From the NCBI GenBank assembly GCA_017408725.1, contig JAFQUA010000047.1, positions 22,897 through 86,896 of the forward strand: a stretch of DNA of 64,000 bases. The letters run 5' to 3'. The translations under genes were made by a program, and so were the position numbers. Below are positions 25,259 to 33,057 of the stretch, one piece after another; within the stretch, counting starts at the first letter, position 1, and every line of letters starts with the position of its first letter. The notes below the pieces were generated by a model that saw nothing but the letters and a program-made list of their open reading frames with translations, was not told the origin of the DNA and did not search any database. The stretch comes from Oscillospiraceae bacterium (GTDB lineage Bacteria; Bacillota_A; Clostridia; Oscillospirales; Oscillospiraceae).

Positions 25259-26356
25259 TCAATAGCTGAGCATGGATTCAGCTCTCAGACCCTGTTCTGT
25301 TTCAACAAAAAACACCTTCAGATTGCTGCTGGTTTGAATACTGCCGGTAAAGTTTTGTGTGTCTACCACATAAGTTAAATCGCACAGATACCGGCCCTCT
25401 CCAACGCTGACATAGTGGTGAATTGTAAGCTCTGCAAGCTTGGCACCCCGATCAGAGATCCAGTACAAACCGTCCAGTGCGGCGTACATCCGCTTGGAAA
25501 GCTCACCGTTGGGCACCATGTAGTTGGTCAGGTCACGGTAGTTTTTGCCGTTGTCGCCGCCGGTTCGGGAGGTAAATGCCACATAACTGCGAATAAAATC
25601 TTCTGCTATGGTGTCCAGAGCAGCAACTTCATGGTTGGAACAATTGCTGATATATTTGCTCATATCCTGCAATGCGTTCATGGAAATTTCATTACCCTCA
25701 GCATCTGTAATTTTCATTTCCGATGCCCCAAGGAAAGGCCCTGCCTGATAGGTGACCTTGTGGGGGAGGGAATAGGTGTCGTAATACTCTTCCAGCTGCT
25801 CGTAATGAATATTATCTTCTGTGATGTAGGTGCTGCTCAGCAGATTTCCATTGACATACACGGAAAAACTGCTGGGCACGGTGACACTGACGGGATCGGT
25901 GATCAAATAAGAAAGATCAAAGGAATCCTTGGTAACGACCCAGGGAACAAAATCCATGACCGGTTCGCCGCAGCGCTCCATTTCCATGGTGCCAATGGCC
26001 TTTTTGCCGCACATGACGGCATATATATGCTTATCCTCTGTGGATTCTCTGGTTTTTTTGGCGCAGGTGATTTTCTCGCTGAGTGCATCCAAAAGGACTT
26101 TCCGGCAGATGTCTTCGCTTTGCACATGGTGGTCGATCTGATTGATCAATTCCTGAGAGGCGTTTACCACATATTCCGCAGTGAGCTTTTCTTCGTAGGC
26201 ATTCAGCGCAATGTGGGGACGGGACTTCTCATAGGCGTCCATGTAATCCCAAAACCAATCAAGGCCATATTTGGTGGCACCCAAAAATAAAATCGCATAA
26301 ATTAGCAGCAGGAGCGGGAATATCCAGCGGCGCTTTTTCTTTTCCTGTTTAGCCAT
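25259..26356 (-). CDS. Membrane-anchored extracytoplasmic protein, second glycosidase partner
   Basis: 365 residues: a basic N-terminus (KQEKKKRR), one membrane helix (near 11-30) and an extracellular domain. Segments after the membrane (DYMDAYEKSRPH) and in the middle (VYVNGNLLSSTYI) resemble the 16921-18402 product, and the C-terminal third has the same order of a helical ..DFIRSYVAFT.. segment followed by a beta-rich end. It overlaps the upstream glycosidase gene by eight bases. Function unknown; the conserved pairing suggests that it assists or localises the glycosidase. Confidence 0.65.
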   Translation of the reverse strand: MAKQEKKKRRWIFPLLLLIYAILFLGATKYGLDWFWDYMDAYEKSRPHIALNAYEEKLTAEYVVNASQELINQIDHHVQSEDICRKVLLDALSEKITCAKKTRESTEDKHIYAVMCGKKAIGTMEMERCGEPVMDFVPWVVTKDSFDLSYLITDPVSVTVPSSFSVYVNGNLLSSTYITEDNIHYEQLEEYYDTYSLPHKVTYQAGPFLGASEMKITDAEGNEISMNALQDMSKYISNCSNHEVAALDTIAEDFIRSYVAFTSRTGGDNGKNYRDLTNYMVPNGELSKRMYAALDGLYWISDRGAKLAELTIHHYVSVGEGRYLCDLTYVVDTQNFTGSIQTSSNLKVFFVETEQGLRAESMLSY

Positions 26357-27506
26357 TGTTGCCCACCCCTTCCTTCAACACCAAAAATGTGGTGGGAACC
26401 GGACGGATGCCGACAACAGAGGCGCAGTTGTTGATATATCCGCCTTGATACCACATCATGGAGGAGGAGCCGCCATCCAGGTTGCAGGCATTCACGGCAC
26501 CGTATGAGAAGAAAATTTCCGTCATATCCTGATAGGTTGCGCCCAAACTGGTGACCTGCCGGCCGTCGATGACCAGCATGAGGATGGCACCGTCAGACCG
26601 CTGCCCGATACCGGTGCGGGGGTTGACGCCGCTGGCTGCATTGGGAATCGCTTCTCCGTTGGCAATCAAAACGGGACCGAAGCCAACGCCGTACTGAATG
26701 TTCTTATCCTTGACCTGAGAAGCGGTGAATCTGCCCACATGCATGATGTGATTATTGTCGATACCCACAAAGCCGGCGGCGGAGCCAAATTCCGGATAGT
26801 AAATCTGTCCGTCATAAATGACCATGGTATCCGGGATGCTACCGTTGCCCTGACCGTTGGGGTCGTAGAAGCCTCCGGCGTTGATGCCTGCAACGGCATC
26901 AAACTCCTCGACCATCTGCGCAACCGTATAGCCCCGGTGACCAAAGGCTTCGGGTTTGCTGGCCATAATGACTCTGCTGGGATCCAGAACAACCATCATA
27001 TAACCGGAAAAACCTTCGCCTTTTACTGGGTCAATGATAATCCCGTCGCCATCTTCGTCCACAAGTCCCCATTCATCGGGTTTGGGGCCTTGCTGAGAGT
27101 CATGCGGTTGGGTGGGTTTGGGCATGACGATGAGTGAGGTATCCATATCCTCAAATTCTATTGTGTTTCCGCCGGCTTCAATCTGTGCGATCTCTTCATC
27201 TGTAAAAAACAGATTTGCAAGAAATCCCACGGCGCTGGTCTCCCGTACAGATAAAACAAAGATATCCCGGGCGGTGGGGGAAGGGCCCTTTGCCAGAACA
27301 AACATGACGCCATACAGCGCCACGGCGGCCAAAAGGACAGTTTCCAACAAAACACACAGGAGCTTTCCAAAAACTCCTAGAATAATTCTTATGGCTGATT
27401 TTTTTGCGGTTTTTCCTTTTTTGTAGCTAGACTGATCTTCCGGTTTTGCAATCAATTCCCGCGCTTCGGCAAGAAGCAGATCAACATCGTTATCTGTGTG
27501 CTCCAT
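26349..27506 (-). CDS. Phosphodiester glycosidase (NAGPA domain) family protein, second copy
   Basis: 385 residues. A membrane helix (near 48-72) is followed by an acidic linker and a NAGPA-type domain: VAGINAGGFYDPNGQG (near 213), GVGFGPVLIANGE, NPRTGIGQRSDGAILMLVIDGRQ (near 293) and AVNACNLDGGSSSMM (near 340). It keeps all the blocks seen in the paralogue at 18405-19541. GGAGGG precedes the ATG and a good promoter lies at 27538-27566. Likely substrate: an envelope sugar-phosphate linkage (inference). Confidence 0.82.
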   Translation of the reverse strand: MEHTDNDVDLLLAEARELIAKPEDQSSYKKGKTAKKSAIRIILGVFGKLLCVLLETVLLAAVALYGVMFVLAKGPSPTARDIFVLSVRETSAVGFLANLFFTDEEIAQIEAGGNTIEFEDMDTSLIVMPKPTQPHDSQQGPKPDEWGLVDEDGDGIIIDPVKGEGFSGYMMVVLDPSRVIMASKPEAFGHRGYTVAQMVEEFDAVAGINAGGFYDPNGQGNGSIPDTMVIYDGQIYYPEFGSAAGFVGIDNNHIMHVGRFTASQVKDKNIQYGVGFGPVLIANGEAIPNAASGVNPRTGIGQRSDGAILMLVIDGRQVTSLGATYQDMTEIFFSYGAVNACNLDGGSSSMMWYQGGYINNCASVVGIRPVPTTFLVLKEGVGNNG

Positions 27507-27537
27507 GACGAAAGCCCTCCTTTTTGGTTATTTGCTT

Positions 27538-27566
27538 ATTATAGCAAAGCATCGGGAAAAAGTAAA
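27538..27566 (-). promoter_or_regulatory. Promoter of the 26349-27506 / 25259-26356 operon
   Basis: On the minus strand TTTACT (27561-27566), 17-base spacer, TATAAT (27538-27543). Confidence 0.75.
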
Positions 27567-27606
27567 GGAATACGATAATTATGGAGGAAAAATCCTTGGC
27601 AATAAA

Positions 27607-27891
27607 AAAGAAATGACCCTTGACCGATGCTCTTTCGAAGCATTCAGCCAAGGGTCACTTCTGTTCGCTCTTATTATCTAACATCATTGGTTAACCTCTC
27701 TTTCTACGAAATCGACTTTTCATCTTGCCTTTACGAAATCCGCTCCTGCATTTCCTAACTTACCGTTTTACTTTTCTCATATTTGTAGAGACTTGTATTT
27801 GCCGGAACATTTCCTTGCAAGAATCCTAGTCGTCTGGCTCGATTAGTTTAGAGCCTTAGGTTTTTACCTGTACATTGGTATCACCCTTTCT
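27607..27891 (-). ncRNA. Candidate structured non-coding RNA, class not identified
   Basis: No protein gene fits this stretch, yet it has its own promoter (27898-27926) and a strong terminator (27614-27657). The roughly 285-nt RNA would contain short helices in series: AGGT-AAAA-ACCT, GGCTC/GAGCC, and an AGAC...GTCT helix enclosing TTGC/GCAA and GGAA-ATG-TTCC. Two copies of an ATTTCGTA-AAG motif lie in its 3' half. It lacks SRP (GGAAGGAAGCAG), RNase P and tmRNA signatures. It contains only tiny start-stop frames (10 codons or fewer with some RBS). A raiA-type or 6S-type RNA is possible but unproven. Confidence 0.5.
27614..27657 (-). terminator. Terminator of the candidate ncRNA
   Basis: TGACCCTTG (27614-27622) pairs with CAAGGGTCA (27649-27657) with an inner ATGCT/AGCAT stem; on the minus strand TTTCTTTTTTATT follows. 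Confidence 0.85.
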
Positions 27892-27897
27892 GACTAT

Positions 27898-27926
27898 AAG
27901 ATAACATAATGTGTTGAGAAAATCAA
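27898..27926 (-). promoter_or_regulatory. Promoter of the candidate ncRNA
   Basis: On the minus strand TTGATT (27921-27926), 17-base spacer, TATCTT (27898-27903). Confidence 0.5.
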
Positions 27927-28002
27927 TATGGAAAGTTGTACAAAATGCACGAAGCGAATTCGTGCACATGGCAGAATTACGGCAAAACAAACAAAAAGAT
28001 AT

Positions 28003-28031
28003 TGACTTCTGGGAACGGCTTATGATATACT
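28003..28031 (+). promoter_or_regulatory. Orphan promoter pointing into a terminator
   Basis: TTGACT (28003-28008), 17-base spacer, TATACT (28026-28031). The first element downstream is the terminator at 28051-28078, so transcripts would be only about 45 nt long. Confidence 0.55.
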
Positions 28032-28050
28032 GAATTTGTTGGGCGGCAAA

Positions 28051-28078
28051 AAACCTGTGGAGAAATTTGCACAGGTTT
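28051..28078. terminator. Bidirectional terminator after the prolyl-tRNA deacylase gene
   Basis: AAACCTGTG (28051-28059) pairs with CACAGGTTT (28070-28078), with T-rich sequence on both sides. Confidence 0.8.
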
Positions 28079-28081
28079 CTT

Positions 28082-28618
28082 TTATCCCAATGCGACCAGC
28101 TGGGCTTCGTGTCCCGTTGCAGGAAGAATCTTTTCCATCAGATCTTTCGTGCGCAAACGCAAGGAAGATGTATTGATGCAAGGGTGACAGCCGAAGTATT
28201 CACCCTTCAGGACAGCCGTGTCAATCAAAAGCTGTACCCGGTGCTCCCGGTCGTTCATCAGCCCCAGTACGCTCAAGGATCCCGGGTTGATGTCCAGAAG
28301 CTGCTCCATGTATTCACCCGAAGCAAAGGAAAGGCGGGAAGAACCGATCTGTTTGGAAAGAACAGATGTTTTGAATACTTTATCACCGGGCAGCATCAGC
28401 AGATAAAAGTCGGTGCACTGCCGGTTGCACAGCAGCAGATTCTTGCAGATGGTGGCATCTAGTGCTTCGTCGATTGCGGCGCAGGCTTCCATTGTCATGG
28501 CGGCTTCGTGATCGATCCGATGGTAAAGAATGCCGAGCTTGTCCAAAAGATCGTAGACCCGGATTTCCTTATCCAGCCGTCCGCTGCAGTCTGCCGGCCG
28601 ACCCAAAATCAGTTCCAT
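28082..28618 (-). CDS. Prolyl-tRNA deacylase ProX/PrdX-type (YbaK domain)
   Basis: 178 residues of the YbaK/INS editing superfamily. These free-standing enzymes hydrolyse mischarged Ala- or Cys-tRNA(Pro). The segments YHRIDHEAAMTMEACAAID (near 32) and CKNLLLCNRQCTDFYLLMLPGDKVF (near 58) match the PrdX/ProXp group, and the C-terminal FGCHPCINTSSLRL is the conserved loop. The start at 28618 follows AGAGG; longer in-frame sequence upstream has no RBS. Confidence 0.83.
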   Translation of the reverse strand: MELILGRPADCSGRLDKEIRVYDLLDKLGILYHRIDHEAAMTMEACAAIDEALDATICKNLLLCNRQCTDFYLLMLPGDKVFKTSVLSKQIGSSRLSFASGEYMEQLLDINPGSLSVLGLMNDREHRVQLLIDTAVLKGEYFGCHPCINTSSLRLRTKDLMEKILPATGHEAQLVALG

Positions 28619-28804
28619 AAAAATGCCTCTTTTCCTAAAATATGCTGAGATGTCAACTCCAGTCACTAAGCAGTTCTTGTTGGAATTAAAACCAATCGCG
28701 GGTAAGATCCGGAACCATATCCCATGCGCCGCTTTCCATAAACGGAAGGCTGGCACCCGGTATGATCATCCGCTTGGATGCTTTTTCATGAACCGCAGGA
28801 AATC

Positions 28805-28963
28805 TTACACTTCGGAAAACTGGTCTTTACCGACAGAGCACAGGGGACACTCAAATTCCTCGGGAAGATCCTCAAATGCGGTGCCGGGGGCAATGCCGCC
28901 TTCTGGATAACCGGCTTCCTCGTCATATTCCCAGCCGCACAGATCGCAAACATACTTTTTCAT
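28805..28963 (-). CDS. Rubredoxin
   Basis: 52 residues, a small electron carrier with one Fe(SCys)4 centre. Both CxxC pairs are present: [13 protein letters not shown] at the N-terminus and CPLCSVGKDQF near residue 42. It probably donates electrons to flavodiiron proteins or rubrerythrins in oxygen defence. GGAAG precedes the ATG. It is divergent from the Crp/Fnr gene at 29091 and has a promoter at 28995-29023. It is very similar to the second rubredoxin at 37819-37974. Confidence 0.93.
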   Translation of the reverse strand: MKKYVCDLCGWEYDEEAGYPEGGIAPGTAFEDLPEEFECPLCSVGKDQFSEV

Positions 28964-28994
28964 AGAAACAACTTCCTTTCTTGTTGATATCATG

Positions 28995-29023
28995 AGCATA
29001 ACATAAAACGATTTGCATGGCAA
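28995..29023 (-). promoter_or_regulatory. Promoter of the rubredoxin gene
   Basis: On the minus strand TTGCCA (29018-29023), 17-base spacer, TATGCT (28995-29000). Confidence 0.6.
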
Positions 29024-29040
29024 GACAATAAAGAAATATT

Positions 29041-29069
29041 TTGACTTCTCAGAAAAAAGAGATTATACT
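29041..29069 (+). promoter_or_regulatory. Promoter of the Crp/Fnr gene at 29091
   Basis: TTGACT (29041-29046), 17-base spacer, TATACT (29064-29069), about 7 bases before a strong AGGAGGG. Confidence 0.75.
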
Positions 29070-29090
29070 TCAAGCAGGAGGGATGTCCCT

Positions 29091-29744
29091 ATGAGCTTTT
29101 CGGAGTATTTTCCGATTTGGAATAAATTAAATGCGGATCAGCAAAATCGCATTTTGTCTGTTACGGACTTTCAAAAAGTAAAAAGCGGAACGGTTTTGCA
29201 TGACGGCAGTCCCGATTGTCTGGGCATGTTGGTGGTGCGCAGCGGTCAGCTGCGGGCGTACATGCTTTCCGAAGAAGGCAGAGAGATCACTATTTGCCGC
29301 TTCTTTGAAATGGACATCTGTCTGTTCTCTGCTTCCTGCGTTATGCCGAATATGCAGTTCGATATTTTGATCGAGGCAGAAAAGGATACGGAATTCTGGG
29401 TCGTTCCGGCGTGCCTGTTCCAGAATTTGATGGACGAGTCCATTGTCATTGCTAACTATGCCCGCAATCTGATCACCAGCCATTTTTCGGAGCTGATGTG
29501 GCTGATGGAGCAGATCATGTGGAAAAGCTTTGATAAGCGTTTGGCAGCGTTCCTGCTGGAGGAAACCGCGCTGGAAGAAACAAACAGCTTGAAAATAACC
29601 CATGAAAAGATTGCCAATCATATGGGCACTGCCCGGGAAGTGGTAACCAGAATGCTGCGATATTTCCAGGGTGAGGGGATGGTCAAACTGACCAGAGGCT
29701 CTGTGGATATCGTGGACGCATCCAAGCTTAGGAAATTGCAGTAA
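29091..29744 (+). CDS. Crp/Fnr-family transcriptional regulator with CRP-like recognition helix
   Basis: 217 residues. The N-terminal cyclic-nucleotide-binding-like beta barrel (residues 10-110) has no N-terminal Fnr-type Cys cluster; the C-terminal helix-turn-helix is ITHEKIANHMGTAREVVTRMLRYF (near 165-188). The recognition helix has Arg-Glu-x-x-x-Arg, as in E. coli CRP, whose residues read TGTGA half sites. That matches the TGTGA-N5-TCAC boxes at 30617, 38035 and 38864, so I infer that this protein controls them. The ligand is unknown. The ATG at 29091 follows AGGAGGG. Confidence 0.85.
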   Translation: MSFSEYFPIWNKLNADQQNRILSVTDFQKVKSGTVLHDGSPDCLGMLVVRSGQLRAYMLSEEGREITICRFFEMDICLFSASCVMPNMQFDILIEAEKDTEFWVVPACLFQNLMDESIVIANYARNLITSHFSELMWLMEQIMWKSFDKRLAAFLLEETALEETNSLKITHEKIANHMGTAREVVTRMLRYFQGEGMVKLTRGSVDIVDASKLRKLQ

Positions 29745-29774
29745 AAAATGTCCGTCATTTGACGGACATTTTTT
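29743..29774. terminator. Bidirectional terminator between convergent genes
   Basis: AAAAAATGTCCGTCA (29743-29757) pairs with TGACGGACATTTTTT (29760-29774). Confidence 0.9.
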
Positions 29775-29776
29775 GT

Positions 29777-30559
29777 TTAACCAAGCGCGACATCCAGCAC
29801 CATCATTAGCGTGAAGCCGGCGGCGAAGGAAAGCACACCCAGATGAGAATGCTCACCTTCTGACATTTCGGGGATCAATTCCTCAACAACAACATAAAGC
29901 ATAGCGCCGGCGGAAAAGGCCAGAAGGTAGGGGAGAATGGGAACGACCAGACTTGCCATCAGAATCGTTAGTATAGCGCCGATCGGCTCAATAATACCGG
30001 AGGCAACGCCGTAACCAAAGGCCTTTCCCCGGCCCATTCCATTGGACTTCAGCGGCATGGAGATGATAGCGCCTTCCGGAAGATTCTGCAGAGCAATGCC
30101 GAGAGCCAGAGCCAACGCGGCAGCGGCAGATATGCTTTCATTTCCGGAAAGCCAGCTGGCCGCGACAACGCCCACAGCCATACCTTCCGGCAGATTGTGC
30201 AGCGCAACAGCCAGAACCATCATGGTGGATTTGCCTAAGTTGCAGGCTTTGCCCTCCGGGCACTCACTGTTTAAGTGCAGGTGAGGGATCAGCCAGTCCA
30301 GCAGCATCAAAAACAGGAAGCCTGCCCATACACCGACCAACGCGGGAAAGAATGCCAGCTTACCCATATGTTCCGACTGATCCATAGCCGGAATGATCAG
30401 GCTCCATATGGATGCGGCAACCATAACGCCGCCTGCAAAGCCGGTGAGGATCCGCTGCAGATTGCGGTTCATCTTTCCTTTGAGGAAAAAAACAAAGGCA
30501 GAACCAATAACAGTACCAAGAAACGGCAGAAAAATGGCACTAAGAACTTCTATATTCAT
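29777..30559 (-). CDS. ZIP-family metal transporter
   Basis: 260 residues, eight predicted helices. The two metal-binding helices show ALHNLPEGMAVG (near 125) and ALQNLPEGAIIS (near 158), typical of ZupT/GufA-type importers for zinc, iron or manganese. The His-containing loop HLHLNSECPEG may bind metal. AAGGAG precedes the ATG at 30559. It is divergent from the flavodiiron gene, and the Crp-type box at 30617 lies between them; a TAAAAT at 30590-30595 would place that box near -41 for this gene as well. Confidence 0.85.
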   Translation of the reverse strand: MNIEVLSAIFLPFLGTVIGSAFVFFLKGKMNRNLQRILTGFAGGVMVAASIWSLIIPAMDQSEHMGKLAFFPALVGVWAGFLFLMLLDWLIPHLHLNSECPEGKACNLGKSTMMVLAVALHNLPEGMAVGVVAASWLSGNESISAAAALALALGIALQNLPEGAIISMPLKSNGMGRGKAFGYGVASGIIEPIGAILTILMASLVVPILPYLLAFSAGAMLYVVVEELIPEMSEGEHSHLGVLSFAAGFTLMMVLDVALG

Positions 30560-30616
30560 AACGGATACTCCTTGATAAGTTTTATTCATATTTTATTGTG
30601 GAACGCACGTTGCTTC

Positions 30617-30631
30617 TGTGATAAAGTCACT
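30617..30631. promoter_or_regulatory. Crp/Fnr-type box A, upstream of the flavodiiron gene
   Basis: TGTGATAAAGTCACT, arms GTGA/TCAC with a five-base centre. The centre (30624) is about 42 bases from the start predicted from TATAAT (30654-30659), the class II activator position. Confidence 0.65.
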
Positions 30632-30653
30632 GTACTTTTCCTCTTTATGTGTG

Positions 30654-30659
30654 TATAAT
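30654..30659 (+). promoter_or_regulatory. -10 of the flavodiiron gene
   Basis: TATAAT with TG two bases upstream (extended -10). There is no good -35, as expected for an activated promoter. Confidence 0.65.
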
Positions 30660-30694
30660 ACTATCAAATCTAAAAGAAAGCAAGGAGAATGCAT

Positions 30695-32485
30695 ATGACC
30701 ATTACCAACGATATCAAATACATTGGTGTCAACGACCATAAGGTGGACCTGTTTGAAGGACAGTATGTTGTCCCCAACGGAATGTCCTACAATTCCTATG
30801 CCATTATGGACGAGAAGATCGCCATTATGGATACTGTGGATCAGAACTTTACCCACGAGTGGCTGGACAATATCCAGAATACACTGGGTGGCCGCAAGCC
30901 GGACTATCTGGTGATTCAGCATATGGAACCCGACCACGCGGCAAACATTGACAACTTCATGAAGATCTATCCCGATGTGACGGTGGTTTCTTCTGCCAAG
31001 GCTTTTACCATGATGAAGAATTTCTTCGGAACGGATTATGCGGATAACCGTATCGTTGTCGGCGAGGGCGACACCCTCTCTCTGGGCAAGCATACCCTGG
31101 CCTTCGTTACCGCTCCCATGGTCCACTGGCCCGAAGTTATTGTGACCTACGATGTATACGATAAGGTGTTGTTCTCCGCTGATGGCTTTGGTAAGTTCGG
31201 TGCGCTGGATGTCGAGGAAGACTGGGCCTGCGAAGCACGCCGGTATTATATCGGAATCGTTGGCAAGTATGGCGCGCAGGTGCAGGCGTTGCTGAAGAAG
31301 GCTGCCACTCTGGATATTGAAAAGATCTGCCCCCTCCATGGCCCCGTGCTGACGGAGAATCTGGGTTACTATATCAACCTGTATGACATCTGGTCTTCCT
31401 ACCGGGTGGAGAGCGAGGGCATCGTTGTTGCCTATACTTCCGTCTACGGCAATACCAAGGCCGCGGTAGAACTGCTGGTGGAGAAGTTGCAGACCAAGGG
31501 CTGCCCCAAGGTCGTCGTATACGATCTTGCCCGCTGCGATATGGCAGAGGCGGTGGAGGATGCTTTCCGATACGGCAAGCTGGTGCTGGCTACTACCACC
31601 TATAATGCGGATATCTTCCCCTTTATGAAGGAGTATATCCATCATCTGACCGAACGGGCATTCCAGAACCGCACCATCGGTCTGATCGAAAACGGCTCCT
31701 GGGCACCTCTGGCCGCCAAGGTCATGCGGGGAATGTTTGAAGGCAGCAAGAATCTGACCTTTACCGACACTACTGTTAAGATCATGTCTGCGCTGAATGA
31801 GGACAGCAGAAAGCAGATCGAGGCTATGGCAGATGAACTGTGCAGAGATTACCTTGCCCAGCAGGACGCTACTGCCAACAAGAATGATTTGAGCGCTCTG
31901 TTTAACATCGGGTACGGCCTGTATGTCGTGACTTCTAATGACGGCAACAAGGACAACGGCCTGATCGTCAACACCGTCACCCAGGTGACCAATACCCCCA
32001 ACCGGATCGCGGTGACCATTAACAAGCAGAATTACTCCCACCATGTGATCAAGCAGACGGGCGTTATGAATGTGAACTGCCTGGATGTGTCCGCGCCCTT
32101 CTCTGTGTTCCAGAATTTCGGCTTCCAGAGCGGTCGGACAGCAGATAAGTTTGCAGGAATCGATGAGCTGCGCAGCGACAATGGTCTGCGGTTCCTGCCT
32201 CGTTATATCAATTCCTTCATGAGCCTGAAGGTGGAGAGCTATGTGGACTTGGATACCCACGGCATGTTCATCTGCTCTGTCACTGAGGCCAGAGTCATGG
32301 AAAACAAGGAGACTATGACCTACACCTACTATCAGAACCATGTAAAGCCCCAGCCGGAAACGGCAGGCAAGAAGGGCTATGTATGCAAGGTCTGCGGTTG
32401 GGTCTATGAAGGTGAGAATCTGCCCGATGATATCGTTTGCCCCCTGTGCAAGCACGGTGCAGCGGATTTTGAACCCATTGCTTAA
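30695..32485 (+). CDS. Flavodiiron protein fused to flavin reductase and rubredoxin domains
   Basis: 596 residues, one polypeptide with a complete electron chain that reduces O2 to water or NO to N2O. The order is a metallo-beta-lactamase diiron domain (1-250) with ligands in QHMEPDH (HxExDH, near 74), MVHWPE (near 145), SADGFG and CPLHGP; flavodoxin with YTSVYGNTKAAVE (near 247); flavin reductase-like domain (about 400-550); and a C-terminal rubredoxin (CKVCGWVYEG, CPLCKHG). The start at 30695 is seven bases after GGAG. Box A lies upstream. The fused reductase makes it largely self-sufficient. Confidence 0.92.
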   Translation: MTITNDIKYIGVNDHKVDLFEGQYVVPNGMSYNSYAIMDEKIAIMDTVDQNFTHEWLDNIQNTLGGRKPDYLVIQHMEPDHAANIDNFMKIYPDVTVVSSAKAFTMMKNFFGTDYADNRIVVGEGDTLSLGKHTLAFVTAPMVHWPEVIVTYDVYDKVLFSADGFGKFGALDVEEDWACEARRYYIGIVGKYGAQVQALLKKAATLDIEKICPLHGPVLTENLGYYINLYDIWSSYRVESEGIVVAYTSVYGNTKAAVELLVEKLQTKGCPKVVVYDLARCDMAEAVEDAFRYGKLVLATTTYNADIFPFMKEYIHHLTERAFQNRTIGLIENGSWAPLAAKVMRGMFEGSKNLTFTDTTVKIMSALNEDSRKQIEAMADELCRDYLAQQDATANKNDLSALFNIGYGLYVVTSNDGNKDNGLIVNTVTQVTNTPNRIAVTINKQNYSHHVIKQTGVMNVNCLDVSAPFSVFQNFGFQSGRTADKFAGIDELRSDNGLRFLPRYINSFMSLKVESYVDLDTHGMFICSVTEARVMENKETMTYTYYQNHVKPQPETAGKKGYVCKVCGWVYEGENLPDDIVCPLCKHGAADFEPIA

Positions 32486-32497
32486 TCATCAAAAAAA

Positions 32498-32525
32498 GGA
32501 GCAGCGATCGCTGCTCCGCTTTTCT
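32498..32525 (+). terminator. Terminator of the flavodiiron gene
   Basis: GGAGCAGCGAT/ATCGCTGCTCC is a perfect palindrome (32498-32517), followed by GCTTTTCTT. A near-identical copy lies at 33924. Confidence 0.88.
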
Positions 32526-32636
32526 TAGTATCACCAGGAACTAAATTGTTAGGCTAAAGTGGGTGAGATGATCTGATGCAAAATGGAGAGTAATTGAATG
32601 CGAAGTTTTACAGATGAAATAAATACTAGTTCTTGG

Positions 32637-33044
32637 TTAGGAAACAGTTTTTTGAAGCACGAATTTTTGGAAAAGAAAATACAAGCAAGCGAATGCGAGA
32701 AATATGACCATATAGATTAGCGAAGTGTAAAGAAAAGACTGTGGGACAAACCCATATAAGTCAATTCCAAACTGTAATACAAATTCAATTGCATCAACCG
32801 CTGCAAGGTAGAGCGTGATTATCCCCAGCATTTTCCAGAAGGAGGTGATGTTTGCTCCAACATAAATAATGACAAGAAGAATAATTCCAATCTCCAACAA
32901 GCTGACAGCACCTGCCGTATACATTAAAAAGGAGGTCCAGAAGTTTTGCAGGGTAAAAACTGCATAATATGCGTTTGTTGTCAAAATATAGAGAATGTTA
33001 CATATAATTTGGATGGCAGATAAAGTCAATAACTGTTTTTTCAT
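32637..33044 (-). CDS. Small integral membrane protein, unknown function
   Basis: 135 residues with four hydrophobic helices and short loops; no catalytic motif is visible and I do not recognise the family. GGAG precedes the ATG and the gene follows the secreted-protein gene 33058-33747 by 13 bases, so the two form an operon with a consensus promoter at 33787. Codons are clearly more AT-rich than in the neighbours, which together with the flanking repeated terminators suggests recent arrival. Confidence 0.6.
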   Translation of the reverse strand: MKKQLLTLSAIQIICNILYILTTNAYYAVFTLQNFWTSFLMYTAGAVSLLEIGIILLVIIYVGANITSFWKMLGIITLYLAAVDAIEFVLQFGIDLYGFVPQSFLYTSLIYMVIFLAFACLYFLFQKFVLQKTVS

Positions 33045-33057
33045 AGGACCGCTCCTT

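Noticed and set aside
30593..32455. 620-codon open frame on the minus strand
   Set aside because: It is antisense to the flavodiiron fusion. The long frame results from the codon bias of that gene.
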